From NCBI RefSeq assembly GCF_003628125.1, contig NZ_RBZU01000001.1, positions 839,793-903,792 of the forward strand: a DNA stretch of 64,000 nucleotides, given 5' to 3'. The DNA comes from Pararobbsia silviterrae. GTDB taxonomy: Bacteria; Pseudomonadota; Gammaproteobacteria; Burkholderiales; Burkholderiaceae. The notes beneath the pieces were generated by a model that ran no database searches, was not told the origin of the DNA, and worked only from the letters and a program-made list of their open reading frames with translations. Made by a program: the position numbers and the translations under genes. Shown here one piece after another: positions 1-8,769 of this stretch (positions are counted from its first letter, which is position 1; each line of letters begins with the position of its first letter).

Positions 1-132
1 ATCTACGACGAAGAAGCCGGCCTGCCGGACGAGGGCATTGCGCCCGGCACGCGCTGGGAAGACGTCCCGGTCAACTGGACGTGTCCCGAGTGCGGCGCCC
101 GCAAGGAAGATTTCGAGATGGTCCAGATCTGA
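1..132 (+). CDS. rubredoxin, C-terminal part (5' cut by window edge)
   Basis: Only the last 43 codons are present. They contain one Cys-x-x-Cys-Gly iron knuckle (TCPECG) followed by a short acidic tail ending in MVQI, the usual C-terminal layout of rubredoxins. Rubredoxins are small cytoplasmic electron carriers with one iron held by four cysteines; the other knuckle lies upstream of the window. The tryptophan just before the second knuckle also fits the family. The next gene begins 37 bases downstream on the same strand. Confidence 0.85.
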   Translation: MYDEEAGLPDEGIAPGTRWEDVPVNWTCPECGARKEDFEMVQI

Positions 133-169
133 CCGAATCGCACTCACCGGCGCACGGCTGCCCACGCGG

Positions 170-1528
170 ATGGATGCTTCCTCGATTCGACTCGAAATAG
201 GCTTCAATCCGCACGGCGGCGCGCTGCCGGATGCCGAGCAGGCGCTCGCGGACGCACGCGCCGCGGTGCGCGCGGGCACCGACCCGTTCAGCGGCGTTCA
301 CCGCGCCGCAGCAGCGTTTCGAACGGCCGGCTGGATGGCCGCCGTCTTGTTCACCGAAGCGATCGACGCGTGTACGCCGATCGCGCATATCCAGACCCCT
401 GTCTACGACAACGCGCTCTATGCGCTGTCCTATGCCGTCTCGATGCGCAACCTGCGTGCGCTGACGCGTTCCCCGAGTCTGTTCGAATGCTATCGCGCGT
501 TGCGTATCGCAGCGGAAGGCGAAGGCGTTCACGTCGGCTACGAAACGTTCGCGATGGCGGGGCGGATCGTGCCGAACGCGACGCTCGCGCGCATTCCCGA
601 GCGCGACCTCGGCGCGGTCCGTGAACGGTACGAGACGGCGCTGCTCGGCGCGTTGCGCGGCGGCGTCGAGCCGCTCGTGCGCGAGTCCGCGCTCGTCGAA
701 CTCGAATGGTGCGCGTCGGCGCTGGCGGGTCCCGAGCCGCTCGACATGTGGCGTCTCGCGGGGGCGTGCTTGCGCGTCTTGCGCGAGCGCGGCATGCAGT
801 TGTCCGACGATCGCCGGCTGCTCGCAGGCTTCAATATGCTGCTCGCCGATCAAGCCGCAGGCGCGACGCGGGCGCCGCGCGAGCTCGTGCGTAGCGCGGT
901 CGCCTTGCTCTGGCGCGCCTCGTCGCCGCCTTCGGGCAACGCGGCGACGCGCGCCGAATACGACGCGTTGCTGCGCGACTACGGCGTGTGCGTCGGCCAG
1001 CCCGCCTCTCCCGTCGATACGCCTGAAACGCTCTGGGAAGAGGCTGCGGCGCGCGACGAAGTCCGCTCGCGGATCGCGCGCGGACTGACGGGCGACGCGC
1101 TCGAAGTGGACAGGACGCGGTATATTGGCCCACTTGTCGTGGCTGCCGGGGCCTACGAGGATTTCCTCGCGACCGCGGACGCATCGATGGTGTCGCTCAG
1201 TGACGCGGGGCGCTTGTCGTCGCCGAGTTCCGCCGATGCCGCGCACGCGTCGGAGGCCGCGTTCCGGATGGCGGCGGCCTCGGCCGCGCTGGGCCTGGGT
1301 CAGGTCGGCTTGCTGGCCGACGCGCTGGCCCTCGTTTGGCGCATGCGCGCACGCGCCGTCGCGGGCGCGCGGATGTCGAGCGTGTCGGGTGTGTCATCGC
1401 GTGCCGGGGATGCCGCGTTGTCGCAGGGTACGGACGCGTTACGCGGCGCATTGCTGCGGATTGCGGCCGGCATTCCGCCGCTGCCGCTCGATCAGGCCAT
1501 CGCGAAGCTCGGCGAGCTGATCGATTGA
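170..1528 (+). CDS. hypothetical alanine-rich protein of unknown function
   Basis: This is an uninterrupted reading frame of 452 codons with normal high-GC codon bias. I start it at the ATG at 170 (protein begins MDASSIRLEIGF). An earlier in-frame ATG at 38 would overlap the rubredoxin gene by 95 bases, and its first 40 residues look like out-of-frame translation. The protein is rich in Ala, Arg and Leu. I see no signal peptide, no convincing membrane span and no recognised catalytic motif; its long amphipathic stretches suggest an alpha-helical cytoplasmic protein. It lies between a rubredoxin gene and a diguanylate cyclase gene, which gives little functional hint. I do not recognise the family. 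Confidence 0.75.
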   Translation: MDASSIRLEIGFNPHGGALPDAEQALADARAAVRAGTDPFSGVHRAAAAFRTAGWMAAVLFTEAIDACTPIAHIQTPVYDNALYALSYAVSMRNLRALTRSPSLFECYRALRIAAEGEGVHVGYETFAMAGRIVPNATLARIPERDLGAVRERYETALLGALRGGVEPLVRESALVELEWCASALAGPEPLDMWRLAGACLRVLRERGMQLSDDRRLLAGFNMLLADQAAGATRAPRELVRSAVALLWRASSPPSGNAATRAEYDALLRDYGVCVGQPASPVDTPETLWEEAAARDEVRSRIARGLTGDALEVDRTRYIGPLVVAAGAYEDFLATADASMVSLSDAGRLSSPSSADAAHASEAAFRMAAASAALGLGQVGLLADALALVWRMRARAVAGARMSSVSGVSSRAGDAALSQGTDALRGALLRIAAGIPPLPLDQAIAKLGELID

Positions 1529-1631
1529 CATCCGTAACACGCCTGTTCGATTCGACCTGGGGGCTGCATGGGCGACGACAGGACAAGCATCACACGGTCG
1601 TACCGAACCACCGCATGAGACGAGAGACCCA

Positions 1632-3116
1632 ATGCAGTCAGGCGATAGCAGCAGCGTAGCGAATATGGATTCGATGGGCGTCAAGCTCATCGACTTTTTC
1701 GACGTCACTCCGACGTCGTTATGGCTCGAAGACTACAGCGAGCTGCGGGCGCTGTTCGACCGCTGGCGCGCGCAAGGCGTCTCCGATCTGCGGCGCTACC
1801 TCGAGGACGATACGCGGCGCGTCGCCGAATGCTCGGCGTGCATCCGCGTGCTCAAGGTCAATCAACACACGCTCGATCTCTACTCGGCCAAATCGTACGA
1901 CGAGCTCGTTTCGCGCCTCGACCACGTGCTGCGCGACGATATGCTCGAAGCGCATGTCGACGAACTCGTCCAGATGTGGGAAGGCGGGACCACATTCGAG
2001 AGCAAGAGCGTCAACTACGCGCTCGACGGGCGCCGTCTCGACATCCTGCTCAAGGGCGTGATCCTGCCGGGGCACGAACAGCGATGGGACCGCGTGCTCG
2101 TCGCGGTCGACGACATCACCGAACTCGAAGATGCGCGGCGCCGCACGTCGCTCAGCGAGGCCTATGCGCGCGGGATTTTCGAGTACGCGCCCGTTTCGCT
2201 CTGGGTCGAGGACTTCGAGGCCGTCAAGGATCTGCTCGACGATCTGCGCGAGCGCGGCATCACCGATCTGCGTACGTTTACCGACGTGCACCCCGAGTTC
2301 GTCGAGCGGTGCATGGCCGAGATCGAGGTCGTCGACGTCAATCAGCACACGCTCGACATGTTCAAGGCCGACAGCAAGGCCGTGCTGCTCAATCGCCTGT
2401 CCGACGTGTTCCGGGGCGAGATGCGCCATCACTTCCGCGAGCAGCTGATCGATCTCTGGGAAGGCAGGCTGTTTCACACGCGCGAGGTCGTCAATTACGC
2501 GCTCGACGGCGAGATCGTCAACATTCACCTGCAATTCTCGGTGTTTCCTGGGCACGAGAAGCACTGGGACCTCGTGCTGCTCGCGTTGACCGACATCACC
2601 GCGCGCAAGAAGGCCGAAGCGTATCTCGAGTTCCTCGGCAAGCATGACGTGCTGACCAAGCTCAAGAACCGCTCGTTCTATGTCGACGAACTCAACCGGC
2701 TCCAGCGCAAGGGGCCGTTCCCGATCACGGTCATCATGATCGACGTCAACGACCTCAAGACGGTCAACGATCAACTGGGCCACGCGGCGGGCGACGAGCT
2801 GCTGCGCCGCGCGGGCGAGGTGCTGACGAAGGCGGCGGACAAGCCGTATCACGCCGCGCGGATCGGCGGCGACGAATTCGCCCTGCTGCTGCCGGGCGCC
2901 GACGCGCGCACGGGCGAGCAGATCCTCGAACAGATCGAGCAACTGATCGAACTTAACAACCAGTTCTATACGGGCACGCGCCTGAGTTTCTCGATGGGCA
3001 GCGCGACATGCGACGGCAAGGAACGGCTCGAGGATGCGATCCGGCGCGCCGATCTCGCGATGTACGAGTCGAAGCGCGCGCACTACGATGCGAGCGGCAC
3101 GCATCGCCGCCCCTGA
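1632..3116 (+). CDS. diguanylate cyclase with two tandem PAS-like sensor repeats and GGDEF domain
   Basis: The 494-aa protein has two homologous sensor repeats of about 150 residues followed by a GGDEF domain. The repeats start near residues 25 and 185. Both carry a SLW-[LV]-ED signature (residues 29-34 and 189-194), a shared VNQHTLD motif, a VNYALDG motif and an ending like DDIT/TDIT. The GGDEF active-site motif is intact at residues 412-416, and an upstream IDVND loop fits metal and GTP binding, so c-di-GMP synthesis is likely. The four residues where the inhibitory RxxD site would lie (DKPY) do not match, so product inhibition through that site is not expected. No membrane segment is seen, so it is probably cytosolic. 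An ATG at 1665 is an alternative start. It converges with the photolyase gene, 3 bases away. Confidence 0.9.
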   Translation: MQSGDSSSVANMDSMGVKLIDFFDVTPTSLWLEDYSELRALFDRWRAQGVSDLRRYLEDDTRRVAECSACIRVLKVNQHTLDLYSAKSYDELVSRLDHVLRDDMLEAHVDELVQMWEGGTTFESKSVNYALDGRRLDILLKGVILPGHEQRWDRVLVAVDDITELEDARRRTSLSEAYARGIFEYAPVSLWVEDFEAVKDLLDDLRERGITDLRTFTDVHPEFVERCMAEIEVVDVNQHTLDMFKADSKAVLLNRLSDVFRGEMRHHFREQLIDLWEGRLFHTREVVNYALDGEIVNIHLQFSVFPGHEKHWDLVLLALTDITARKKAEAYLEFLGKHDVLTKLKNRSFYVDELNRLQRKGPFPITVIMIDVNDLKTVNDQLGHAAGDELLRRAGEVLTKAADKPYHAARIGGDEFALLLPGADARTGEQILEQIEQLIELNNQFYTGTRLSFSMGSATCDGKERLEDAIRRADLAMYESKRAHYDASGTHRRP

Positions 3117-3119
3117 CGC

Positions 3120-4715
3120 TCAGTCCGGATCCAGGCGTGTGTGCTTGACGACGTCGAAGCGTTCGAGCGTGCGGCGTCGCGCGAGATCGTGATCGACGAT
3201 CGGCATCGGATAGTCGCGGCCGAGCGCGATGCCGGCTTCGCTTAGCGCGGCGGGTTTCGCGCGCCACGGTGCGTGGATGTCTCGATCCGACAGGCGCGCG
3301 ATCTCCGGGATGTAGTGCCGGATGAAGGCGCCGCGCGGGTCGAATCGTTCCGATTGCGTGATCGGATTGAAGATCCGGAAATACGGTTGCGCGTCGCATC
3401 CGGTCGACGCGGCCCACTGCCAGCCGCCGTTGTTCGCCGCGAGATCGAAGTCGTTGAGCTTCGCTTCGAAATAGGCTTCGCCGCGCCGCCAGTCGAGTCC
3501 GAGATCCTTGACGAGAAAGCTCGCGACGACCATCCGCAAGCGGTTATGCATATAGCCGCTCGCGTTGATCTGACGCATCGCGGCATCGACGAGCGGATAG
3601 CCCGTGCGGCCTTCGCACCATGCGGCGAAATGCGCATCCGCGGCCGGGCCGCTTTCCCATTGGATCGCGTCGTAGACGGGGCGGAACGCGCGATGCGCGC
3701 CGCGCGCGCCGACGTGCGGAAAGTGCCAGAGGATCTGAAAGAAAAAATCCCGCCAGATGAGTTCCGAGAGCCAGGTCGCGGCGCCCGCGCTGCCCAGACG
3801 TTGCGCATCGTGCGCCTCGCGCGCGAGTCCGCGGATCGAGACGGTGCCGAAGCGCAGGTGGATCGACAGATAACTCGGACCCTTGATCCCCGGAAAGTCG
3901 CGCGTACGGTCGTAGTCGGCCATGCGGTCGCGAAAATCCTCAAGCAGCGCGCTTGCGCCCGAGCTGCCCGCGGGCAGGTCCGGCGGCCGCGCATCGGGGA
4001 AACCGAGTTCGGCGAGCGACGGGATGCCGGGAACGCGCGGGCGGTCGGACGCGGCGTGGACACTCGCAGATGAGCCTTCGGCACGGTCGTTGCGTTGCGT
4101 GTCGTCGGGATGCGCCGCCGGCCGCCCGAGCACACCTGCCGTGTCGAACCATCGCGCGCCGAGCGTCGGCGGCGGCGCGAGCGCGTCTCGGTATGCGTCG
4201 ACCGCATAGGGCGCGAGCGTCTCGTGCGTCAGCGCGGTGAGCCATGCGCGTTTGTAGGGCGTGAAGACCGTGTACGGGCGATTCTGACCCGTGAGCAGTT
4301 CGTCCTTCTCGAAGACGACCTGATCCTTGAACGTCAGGAAGGCGATCGACTGCGCTGCGAGCGCGCGCTCGACGTCGTGATCGCGCGCGATCGCATCGGG
4401 TTCGTAATCCCGGTTCGTGAACACCGCCTGCGCGCCGAGCTCGGCGGCGAGCGCGGGAATCAGCGCGACCGGATCGCCTCGGAGCACGGTCAGCCCGCCG
4501 CCGGATTCCCGCAATGCGGAATCCAGTTCGACGACGCAGGCATGAATAAACGGGACGCGCCGGTCGTCTCGCGGCAGCGGATCGAGAATGTCCGTGTCGA
4601 AGATGAACGTACACACGACGCGCTGGCAACGGCTCAGCGCGTGATAAAGTGCAGCATGGTCTGCGGTGCGCAGATCGCGCCTGAACCAAACGAGCCCGCA
4701 GGTGAAATCGGACAT
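3120..4715 (-). CDS. phrB: deoxyribodipyrimidine photolyase (class I CPD photolyase / cryptochrome family)
   Basis: The 531-aa protein starts with an antenna-domain signature (LVWFRRDLR) and ends with the FAD-binding helical domain. In the latter TGYPLVDAAMRQ, the HNRLRM segment, and NNGGWQWAASTGCDAQP are all intact. These are the hallmark residues around the flavin pocket and electron-transfer tryptophans of class I photolyases, which use blue light to split cyclobutane pyrimidine dimers. Length is slightly above the usual 470-490 aa. The extra length is a low-complexity insert in the middle (around residues 190-215) between the antenna and catalytic domains. It is divergently transcribed from yqgE with 26 bases between the two starts, so their promoters must overlap each other or the coding regions. 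Confidence 0.95.
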   Translation of the reverse strand: MSDFTCGLVWFRRDLRTADHAALYHALSRCQRVVCTFIFDTDILDPLPRDDRRVPFIHACVVELDSALRESGGGLTVLRGDPVALIPALAAELGAQAVFTNRDYEPDAIARDHDVERALAAQSIAFLTFKDQVVFEKDELLTGQNRPYTVFTPYKRAWLTALTHETLAPYAVDAYRDALAPPPTLGARWFDTAGVLGRPAAHPDDTQRNDRAEGSSASVHAASDRPRVPGIPSLAELGFPDARPPDLPAGSSGASALLEDFRDRMADYDRTRDFPGIKGPSYLSIHLRFGTVSIRGLAREAHDAQRLGSAGAATWLSELIWRDFFFQILWHFPHVGARGAHRAFRPVYDAIQWESGPAADAHFAAWCEGRTGYPLVDAAMRQINASGYMHNRLRMVVASFLVKDLGLDWRRGEAYFEAKLNDFDLAANNGGWQWAASTGCDAQPYFRIFNPITQSERFDPRGAFIRHYIPEIARLSDRDIHAPWRAKPAALSEAGIALGRDYPMPIVDHDLARRRTLERFDVVKHTRLDPD

Positions 4716-4741
4716 GTCGTCTGTTTGCTAAAATCTGGATT

Positions 4742-5320
4742 ATGTCCAAGACCTCAGAGCGCATCAATCTCACGAACCAGTTCCTGATCGCCATGCCGAA
4801 CATGGTGGATCCGACGTTTTCAGGAACGGTCGTCTATCTCTGCGACCACAGCGAGCGCGGCGCGCTGGGTCTCGTGATCAATCGTCCGACCGATATCGAC
4901 CTGCAATCGCTGTTCAATCGCATCGACCTCAAGCTTGAAATCGAGCCGCTGCTGCACCTGCCCGTTTACTTCGGCGGCCCCGTGCAGACCGAGCGCGGCT
5001 TCGTGCTGCACGAACCGATCGAAGGCACGACGTATACGTCGTCGATGTCGGTGCCCGGCGGACTCGAGATGACCACGTCGAAGGACGTGCTCGAGGCCGT
5101 CGCGAGCGGAACCGGACCGAGCCGTTTTCTGTTGACGCTCGGCCATGCAGGCTGGGGCGCGGGCCAGCTCGAGGAAGAACTCGCCAAGAACGGATGGCTG
5201 TCCGTCGCGGCCGACCCGTCGGTCATCTTCGACGTGCCGGCCGAGGATCGCCTGTCCGCCGCGCTGTCACTGCTCGGCATCAGCCCGTCGATGCTGTCCG
5301 GCGAAGCGGGTCATGCCTGA
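4742..5320 (+). CDS. yqgE: YqgE/AlgH family protein
   Basis: The 192-aa protein matches the conserved UPF0301/AlgH family throughout. It has NQFLIAMPNM at the N-terminus, the GALGLVINRP segment, the PVYFGGPV segment, and a C-terminal GHAGWGAGQLE motif. Length is typical. The biochemical role of the family is not settled. It is commonly found directly before ruvX, as here, with ruvX starting 36 bases downstream. The pair is the head of a run of genes (yqgE-ruvX-pyrR) with short or overlapping junctions. Confidence 0.95.
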   Translation: MSKTSERINLTNQFLIAMPNMVDPTFSGTVVYLCDHSERGALGLVINRPTDIDLQSLFNRIDLKLEIEPLLHLPVYFGGPVQTERGFVLHEPIEGTTYTSSMSVPGGLEMTTSKDVLEAVASGTGPSRFLLTLGHAGWGAGQLEEELAKNGWLSVAADPSVIFDVPAEDRLSAALSLLGISPSMLSGEAGHA

Positions 5321-5356
5321 CGCGGCCGTGACCGTCTACCCGAACCGAGGGCGCAC

Positions 5357-5752
5357 GTGAGCGATGCCGCCACGTTGCTCGCCTTCGACTACGGCGAGAA
5401 ACGCATCGGCGTCGCGGTGGGCAATACGCTGCTCAAGCAGGCCCGCGCGCTCACGATCATCGAGAACCGCAATCGCGACTATCGCTTCGAAGCCGTCGGC
5501 AAGCTGATCGGCGAATGGAAGCCGCAGGCGCTCGTCGTCGGCTTGCCGCTCCATCCGGACGGCGCCGCGCATGAACGCACCCAGCTCTGCAAGCGTTTCG
5601 GCAACCAGCTCAACGGCCGCTTTTCGTTGCCCGTGACATGGGTCGACGAACGCTATTCGTCGGCCGCCGCGGCCGACGCGCTCGGGCGCGATCACGACCT
5701 CGACGCCGAGGCGGCCCGCATCATCCTCCAACAATTTTTCGACCAGCCATGA
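5357..5752 (+). CDS. ruvX: Holliday-junction-resolvase-like protein / pre-16S rRNA nuclease RuvX (YqgF)
   Basis: The 131-aa protein has the RNase H-like fold signatures of YqgF. They are [14 protein letters not shown] near the N-terminus (metal-binding Asp), [10 protein letters not shown] in the middle, and VDERYSS with a late acidic residue. The start is a GTG at 5357, preceded by a GAGG-like ribosome binding site (cgaaccgagg). No ATG gives a family-like N-terminus. The stop codon overlaps the pyrR start in an ATGA arrangement, so the two are probably translationally coupled. In E. coli the family completes 16S rRNA 5' maturation. Confidence 0.93.
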   Translation: MSDAATLLAFDYGEKRIGVAVGNTLLKQARALTIIENRNRDYRFEAVGKLIGEWKPQALVVGLPLHPDGAAHERTQLCKRFGNQLNGRFSLPVTWVDERYSSAAAADALGRDHDLDAEAARIILQQFFDQP

Positions 5753-6273
5753 CACCGTTCGACGCCGAAGCGCTCTACACGGCGCTGCGCGAGCAACTGC
5801 GCGCGGCCTACCCTGACTGGACCCGCGCCGACAGTCCCGTACTCGCGGGCATTCATACCGGCGGCGCATGGATCGCCGAGCGGCTTGCCGCCGAATTCGG
5901 CGTCGAGGACTACGGCACGATCAGCGTCGCCCTGCATCGCGACGACTATTCGCGCCGCGGCTTGCAGGCCGAGGCACGCGCGACGTCGCTGCCGTTCGCG
6001 ATCGAAGGCCGCCGCGTCGTGCTCGTCGACGACGTGCTCAATACGGGTCGCACCGTGCGTGCGGCGATCAACGAACTCTACGACTTCGGCCGCCCGGCCG
6101 CCGTCGAACTCGCCGTGCTCGTCGACCGCGGCGGGCGCGAATTGCCCTATGCGGCGCGATTCGCCGGCGCCGTCGTCGACACCGTGCCGGCCGGCACGAC
6201 GCTCGTGCTTGAACGTGATGAGGCCGGCGCTTCCGGACGCTTCACGTTCGGAAGCGAAGCCGCGCGCGCATGA
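5749..6273 (+). CDS. pyrR: PyrR-type phosphoribosyltransferase (pyrimidine regulator / uracil PRTase)
   Basis: The 174-aa protein carries the phosphoribosyl-pyrophosphate binding motif [13 protein letters not shown] at residues 90-102 and a [13 protein letters not shown] motif near residue 34, the layout of PyrR. It starts at 5749, overlapping the ruvX stop by 4 bases. In Gram-positive bacteria PyrR controls pyr operon attenuation. In proteobacteria it stands before pyrB, as here, and its regulatory role is less certain. I did not find a convincing terminator/antiterminator pair in the 184 bases before pyrB. Instead that gap contains a short open frame joined by ATGA to both neighbours. Confidence 0.93.
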   Translation: MTPFDAEALYTALREQLRAAYPDWTRADSPVLAGIHTGGAWIAERLAAEFGVEDYGTISVALHRDDYSRRGLQAEARATSLPFAIEGRRVVLVDDVLNTGRTVRAAINELYDFGRPAAVELAVLVDRGGRELPYAARFAGAVVDTVPAGTTLVLERDEAGASGRFTFGSEAARA

Positions 6274-6461
6274 GCGCACGTGCGCGCCGGCCCGAACCCG
6301 ATACCGCGCATGGCATCGTGCGCGCTCAGGCGAGCGGCATCGCGGTGAACGCGATCACGTGTGCGCGCCGCACGCCGTGCGCGGCGGATCGCCTCGCCGG
6401 TACCCCCGACACGGGCCGCCTTGCCGGCACCCCCTTCATTTACGAGCAGGAATCGTCATGA
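6270..6461 (+). CDS. possible small linking ORF between pyrR and pyrB
   Basis: This is a 63-codon open frame whose ATG overlaps the pyrR stop (ATGA) and whose TGA overlaps the pyrB start (ATGA again). It exactly bridges the only gap in this part of the operon. The encoded peptide is basic and has no recognised motif, and its composition is not clearly protein-like. Short direct repeats in its second half (GCCGG-[TC]-ACCCCC twice) lie in the same stretch. It may be a coupling leader rather than a functional protein, or a coincidence in high-GC sequence. Only the double overlap supports it. Confidence 0.3.
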   Translation: MSARARRPEPDTAHGIVRAQASGIAVNAITCARRTPCAADRLAGTPDTGRLAGTPFIYEQESS

Positions 6462-7471
6462 GCACCGCAACCCAGCCCGCGCCGGGCGCCGCGCAACCGA
6501 TGCGCCAGGGCTTTCTCCGACACAACCCGCAGCTCACGCGCAACGGCGAACTCAAGCATCTGCTGACGATCGAAGGCCTGCCGCGCGACATCGTCACGCA
6601 CATCCTCGATACGGCCGATCAGTTCGTCAGCGTGACCGATCGCGACGTCAAGAAAGTGCCGCTGCTGCGCGGCAAATCGGTCTTCAACCTGTTCTTCGAA
6701 AACTCGACGCGCACGCGTACGACGTTCGAGATCGCGGCGAAGCGCCTGTCGGCCGACGTCATCAATCTGAACATCAACGCCTCGTCGACGAGCAAGGGCG
6801 AGTCGCTGCTCGACACGATCAACAACTTGTCGGCGATGCATGCGGACATGTTCGTCGTGCGTCATGCGTCGAGCGGCGCGCCGTATCTGATCGCGCAGCA
6901 CTGCGCGCCGCACGTGCACGTGATCAACGCGGGCGACGGGCGCCATGCGCACCCGACGCAGGGCCTGCTCGACATGTACACGATCCGGCACTACAAGAAG
7001 GACTTCCGGCAACTGACCGTCGCGATCATCGGCGACATCCTGCACTCGCGCGTCGCGCGCTCCGATATCCACGCGCTGACGACGCTCGGCGTGCCCGAGG
7101 TCCGCGCGATCGGTCCCGCGACGCTGTTGCCCGGCGGACTCGAGCAAATGGGCGTGCGCGTGTTCAACAATATCGAGGAAGGCCTCAAGGGCGTCGACGT
7201 CGTCATGTGTCTGCGCCTGCAGAACGAGCGGATGAGCGGCGCGCTGCTGCCGTCCGCGCAGGAGTACTTCAAGAGCTACGGTCTGACGCCCGAGCGCCTC
7301 GCGCTCGCGAAACCCGATGCGATCGTCATGCATCCGGGACCGATGAATCGCGGTGTCGAGATCGATTCGGCGGTCGCCGACGGACCGCAGTCCGTGATCC
7401 TGAACCAGGTGACCTTCGGGATCGCCGTGCGCATGGCCGTGATGGGCATCGTCGCGGCGAACAACGACTGA
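6458..7471 (+). CDS. pyrB: aspartate carbamoyltransferase catalytic chain
   Basis: This 337-aa enzyme joins carbamoyl phosphate and L-aspartate in pyrimidine synthesis. The carbamoyl-phosphate loop ([11 protein letters not shown], residues 81-91), the HPTQGLLD motif and the HPGPMNRG motif are all present. The N-terminal extension of about 20-30 residues before the first conserved region, and the adjacent pyrC' gene, are the pattern of the class A dodecameric enzymes described in Pseudomonas. There PyrB assembles with an inactive dihydroorotase. The start at 6458 follows a GAGCAGGAA-type ribosome binding site. pyrC' begins 20 bases after its stop. Confidence 0.97.
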   Translation: MSTATQPAPGAAQPMRQGFLRHNPQLTRNGELKHLLTIEGLPRDIVTHILDTADQFVSVTDRDVKKVPLLRGKSVFNLFFENSTRTRTTFEIAAKRLSADVINLNINASSTSKGESLLDTINNLSAMHADMFVVRHASSGAPYLIAQHCAPHVHVINAGDGRHAHPTQGLLDMYTIRHYKKDFRQLTVAIIGDILHSRVARSDIHALTTLGVPEVRAIGPATLLPGGLEQMGVRVFNNIEEGLKGVDVVMCLRLQNERMSGALLPSAQEYFKSYGLTPERLALAKPDAIVMHPGPMNRGVEIDSAVADGPQSVILNQVTFGIAVRMAVMGIVAANND

Positions 7472-7491
7472 GGCGCGAGAGAAAACACGCA

Positions 7492-8769
7492 ATGAAGATT
7501 CATATCAAGGGCGGCCGTCTGATCGATCCGGCCGCCGGCACCGAGCACGTCACCGATGTCTTCGTCGCCGCGGGCAAGGTCTGCGCCGTCGGCGCCGCAC
7601 CCGCGGATTTCACGGCGAATCGCGTGATCGATGCGACGGGCAAGCTCGTCGTGCCGGGTCTTGTCGATCTGTCCGCGCGACTGCGCGAGCCGGGCTACGA
7701 GTACAAGGCGACGCTCGAATCGGAGATGCACGCGGCGCTCGCGGGCGGCGTGACGAGTCTCGTATGCCCGCCCGATACCGATCCCGTGCTCGACGAGCCG
7801 GGCCTCGTCGAGATGCTCAAGTTCCGCGCGCGCAATCTGAACCAGTCGCATGTGTATCCGCTCGGCGCACTGACGGTCGGCCTCAAAGGCAAGGTCATCA
7901 CGGAGATGGTCGAGCTGACGGAGGCCGGCTGCGTCGGCTTCTCGCAAGCCGATGTGCCCGTCATCGATACGCAGGTGCTGTTGCGCGCCTTGCAGTACGC
8001 GACGACGCACGGCCTGACCGTCTGGCTCCGGCCGCAGGATGCGTATCTGTCGGCGGGCGGCGTCGCGGCGAGCGGCGCGATCGCCTCGCGTCTCGGGCTG
8101 CCCGGCGTGCCGACGATGGCCGAGACGATCGCGCTGAACACGATCATCGAGCTCGTGCGCGCAACGGGCGCGCGCGTGCACCTCTCGCATCTGTCGTCGG
8201 CCGCGGGCATCGAGCGCGTGCGCGAGGCGAAGAAGGAGGGTCTCAAGCTCTCGTGCGACGTCACGATCAATCATCTGCATCTGACCGAAATGGACATCGG
8301 CTACTTCGATTCGCAGACGCGTTTCGATCCGCCGCTGCGCACGCAGCGCGACCGCGATGCGATTCGCGCGGGCTTGCTCGACGGGACGATCGACGCAGTC
8401 TGCTCGGACCACACGCCCGTCGACGACGACGAGAAGCTGCTGCCGTTCGCCGAGGCGTCGCCGGGCGCGACGGGACTCGAACTGCTGTTGTCGTTGGTCG
8501 TCAAATGGGCGCGCGAAGCGCATGTGCCGCTGCCGAATGCGATCGCGAAGGCGACGCTCGCGCCGGCGCGCGTCTTGGGTTTCGACGCGGGGACGATCCG
8601 CGCGGGTGCGGTCGCCGACATTGCGATCGTCGACCCCGATGTAGAGTGGATGGTCGAGCCCCGCGCGCTCAAGAGCCAGGGCCACAACACCCCGTTCCTG
8701 GGATATGAACTGCCGGCGCGCGTCAAGACGACGATCGTGGCCGGCCACATCGCCTACGAGGCCAAATGA
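7492..8769 (+). CDS. pyrC: dihydroorotase-like protein PyrC' (probably catalytically inactive)
   Basis: The 425-aa protein is a class I dihydroorotase/amidohydrolase homologue over its full length (VPGLVDL near residue 55, LREPG at 64-68, a SDHTP motif late in the chain). The metal-binding His-x-His that normally sits in DLHVHLREPG is replaced: residues 61 and 63 are Ser and Arg. The enzyme therefore should not bind the zinc pair needed for catalysis. In Pseudomonas such a PyrC' has a structural role, holding PyrB in an active dodecamer, and the gene order pyrB-pyrC' here agrees. A genuine dihydroorotase is expected elsewhere in the genome. A GAGAG ribosome binding site precedes the ATG. Confidence 0.93.
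   Translation: MKIHIKGGRLIDPAAGTEHVTDVFVAAGKVCAVGAAPADFTANRVIDATGKLVVPGLVDLSARLREPGYEYKATLESEMHAALAGGVTSLVCPPDTDPVLDEPGLVEMLKFRARNLNQSHVYPLGALTVGLKGKVITEMVELTEAGCVGFSQADVPVIDTQVLLRALQYATTHGLTVWLRPQDAYLSAGGVAASGAIASRLGLPGVPTMAETIALNTIIELVRATGARVHLSHLSSAAGIERVREAKKEGLKLSCDVTINHLHLTEMDIGYFDSQTRFDPPLRTQRDRDAIRAGLLDGTIDAVCSDHTPVDDDEKLLPFAEASPGATGLELLLSLVVKWAREAHVPLPNAIAKATLAPARVLGFDAGTIRAGAVADIAIVDPDVEWMVEPRALKSQGHNTPFLGYELPARVKTTIVAGHIAYEAK

Noticed and set aside
6274-6457. PyrR-type attenuator between pyrR and pyrB
   Set aside because: Only imperfect G/C hairpins and short direct repeats were seen, with no terminator T-run or PyrR anti-antiterminator sequence.
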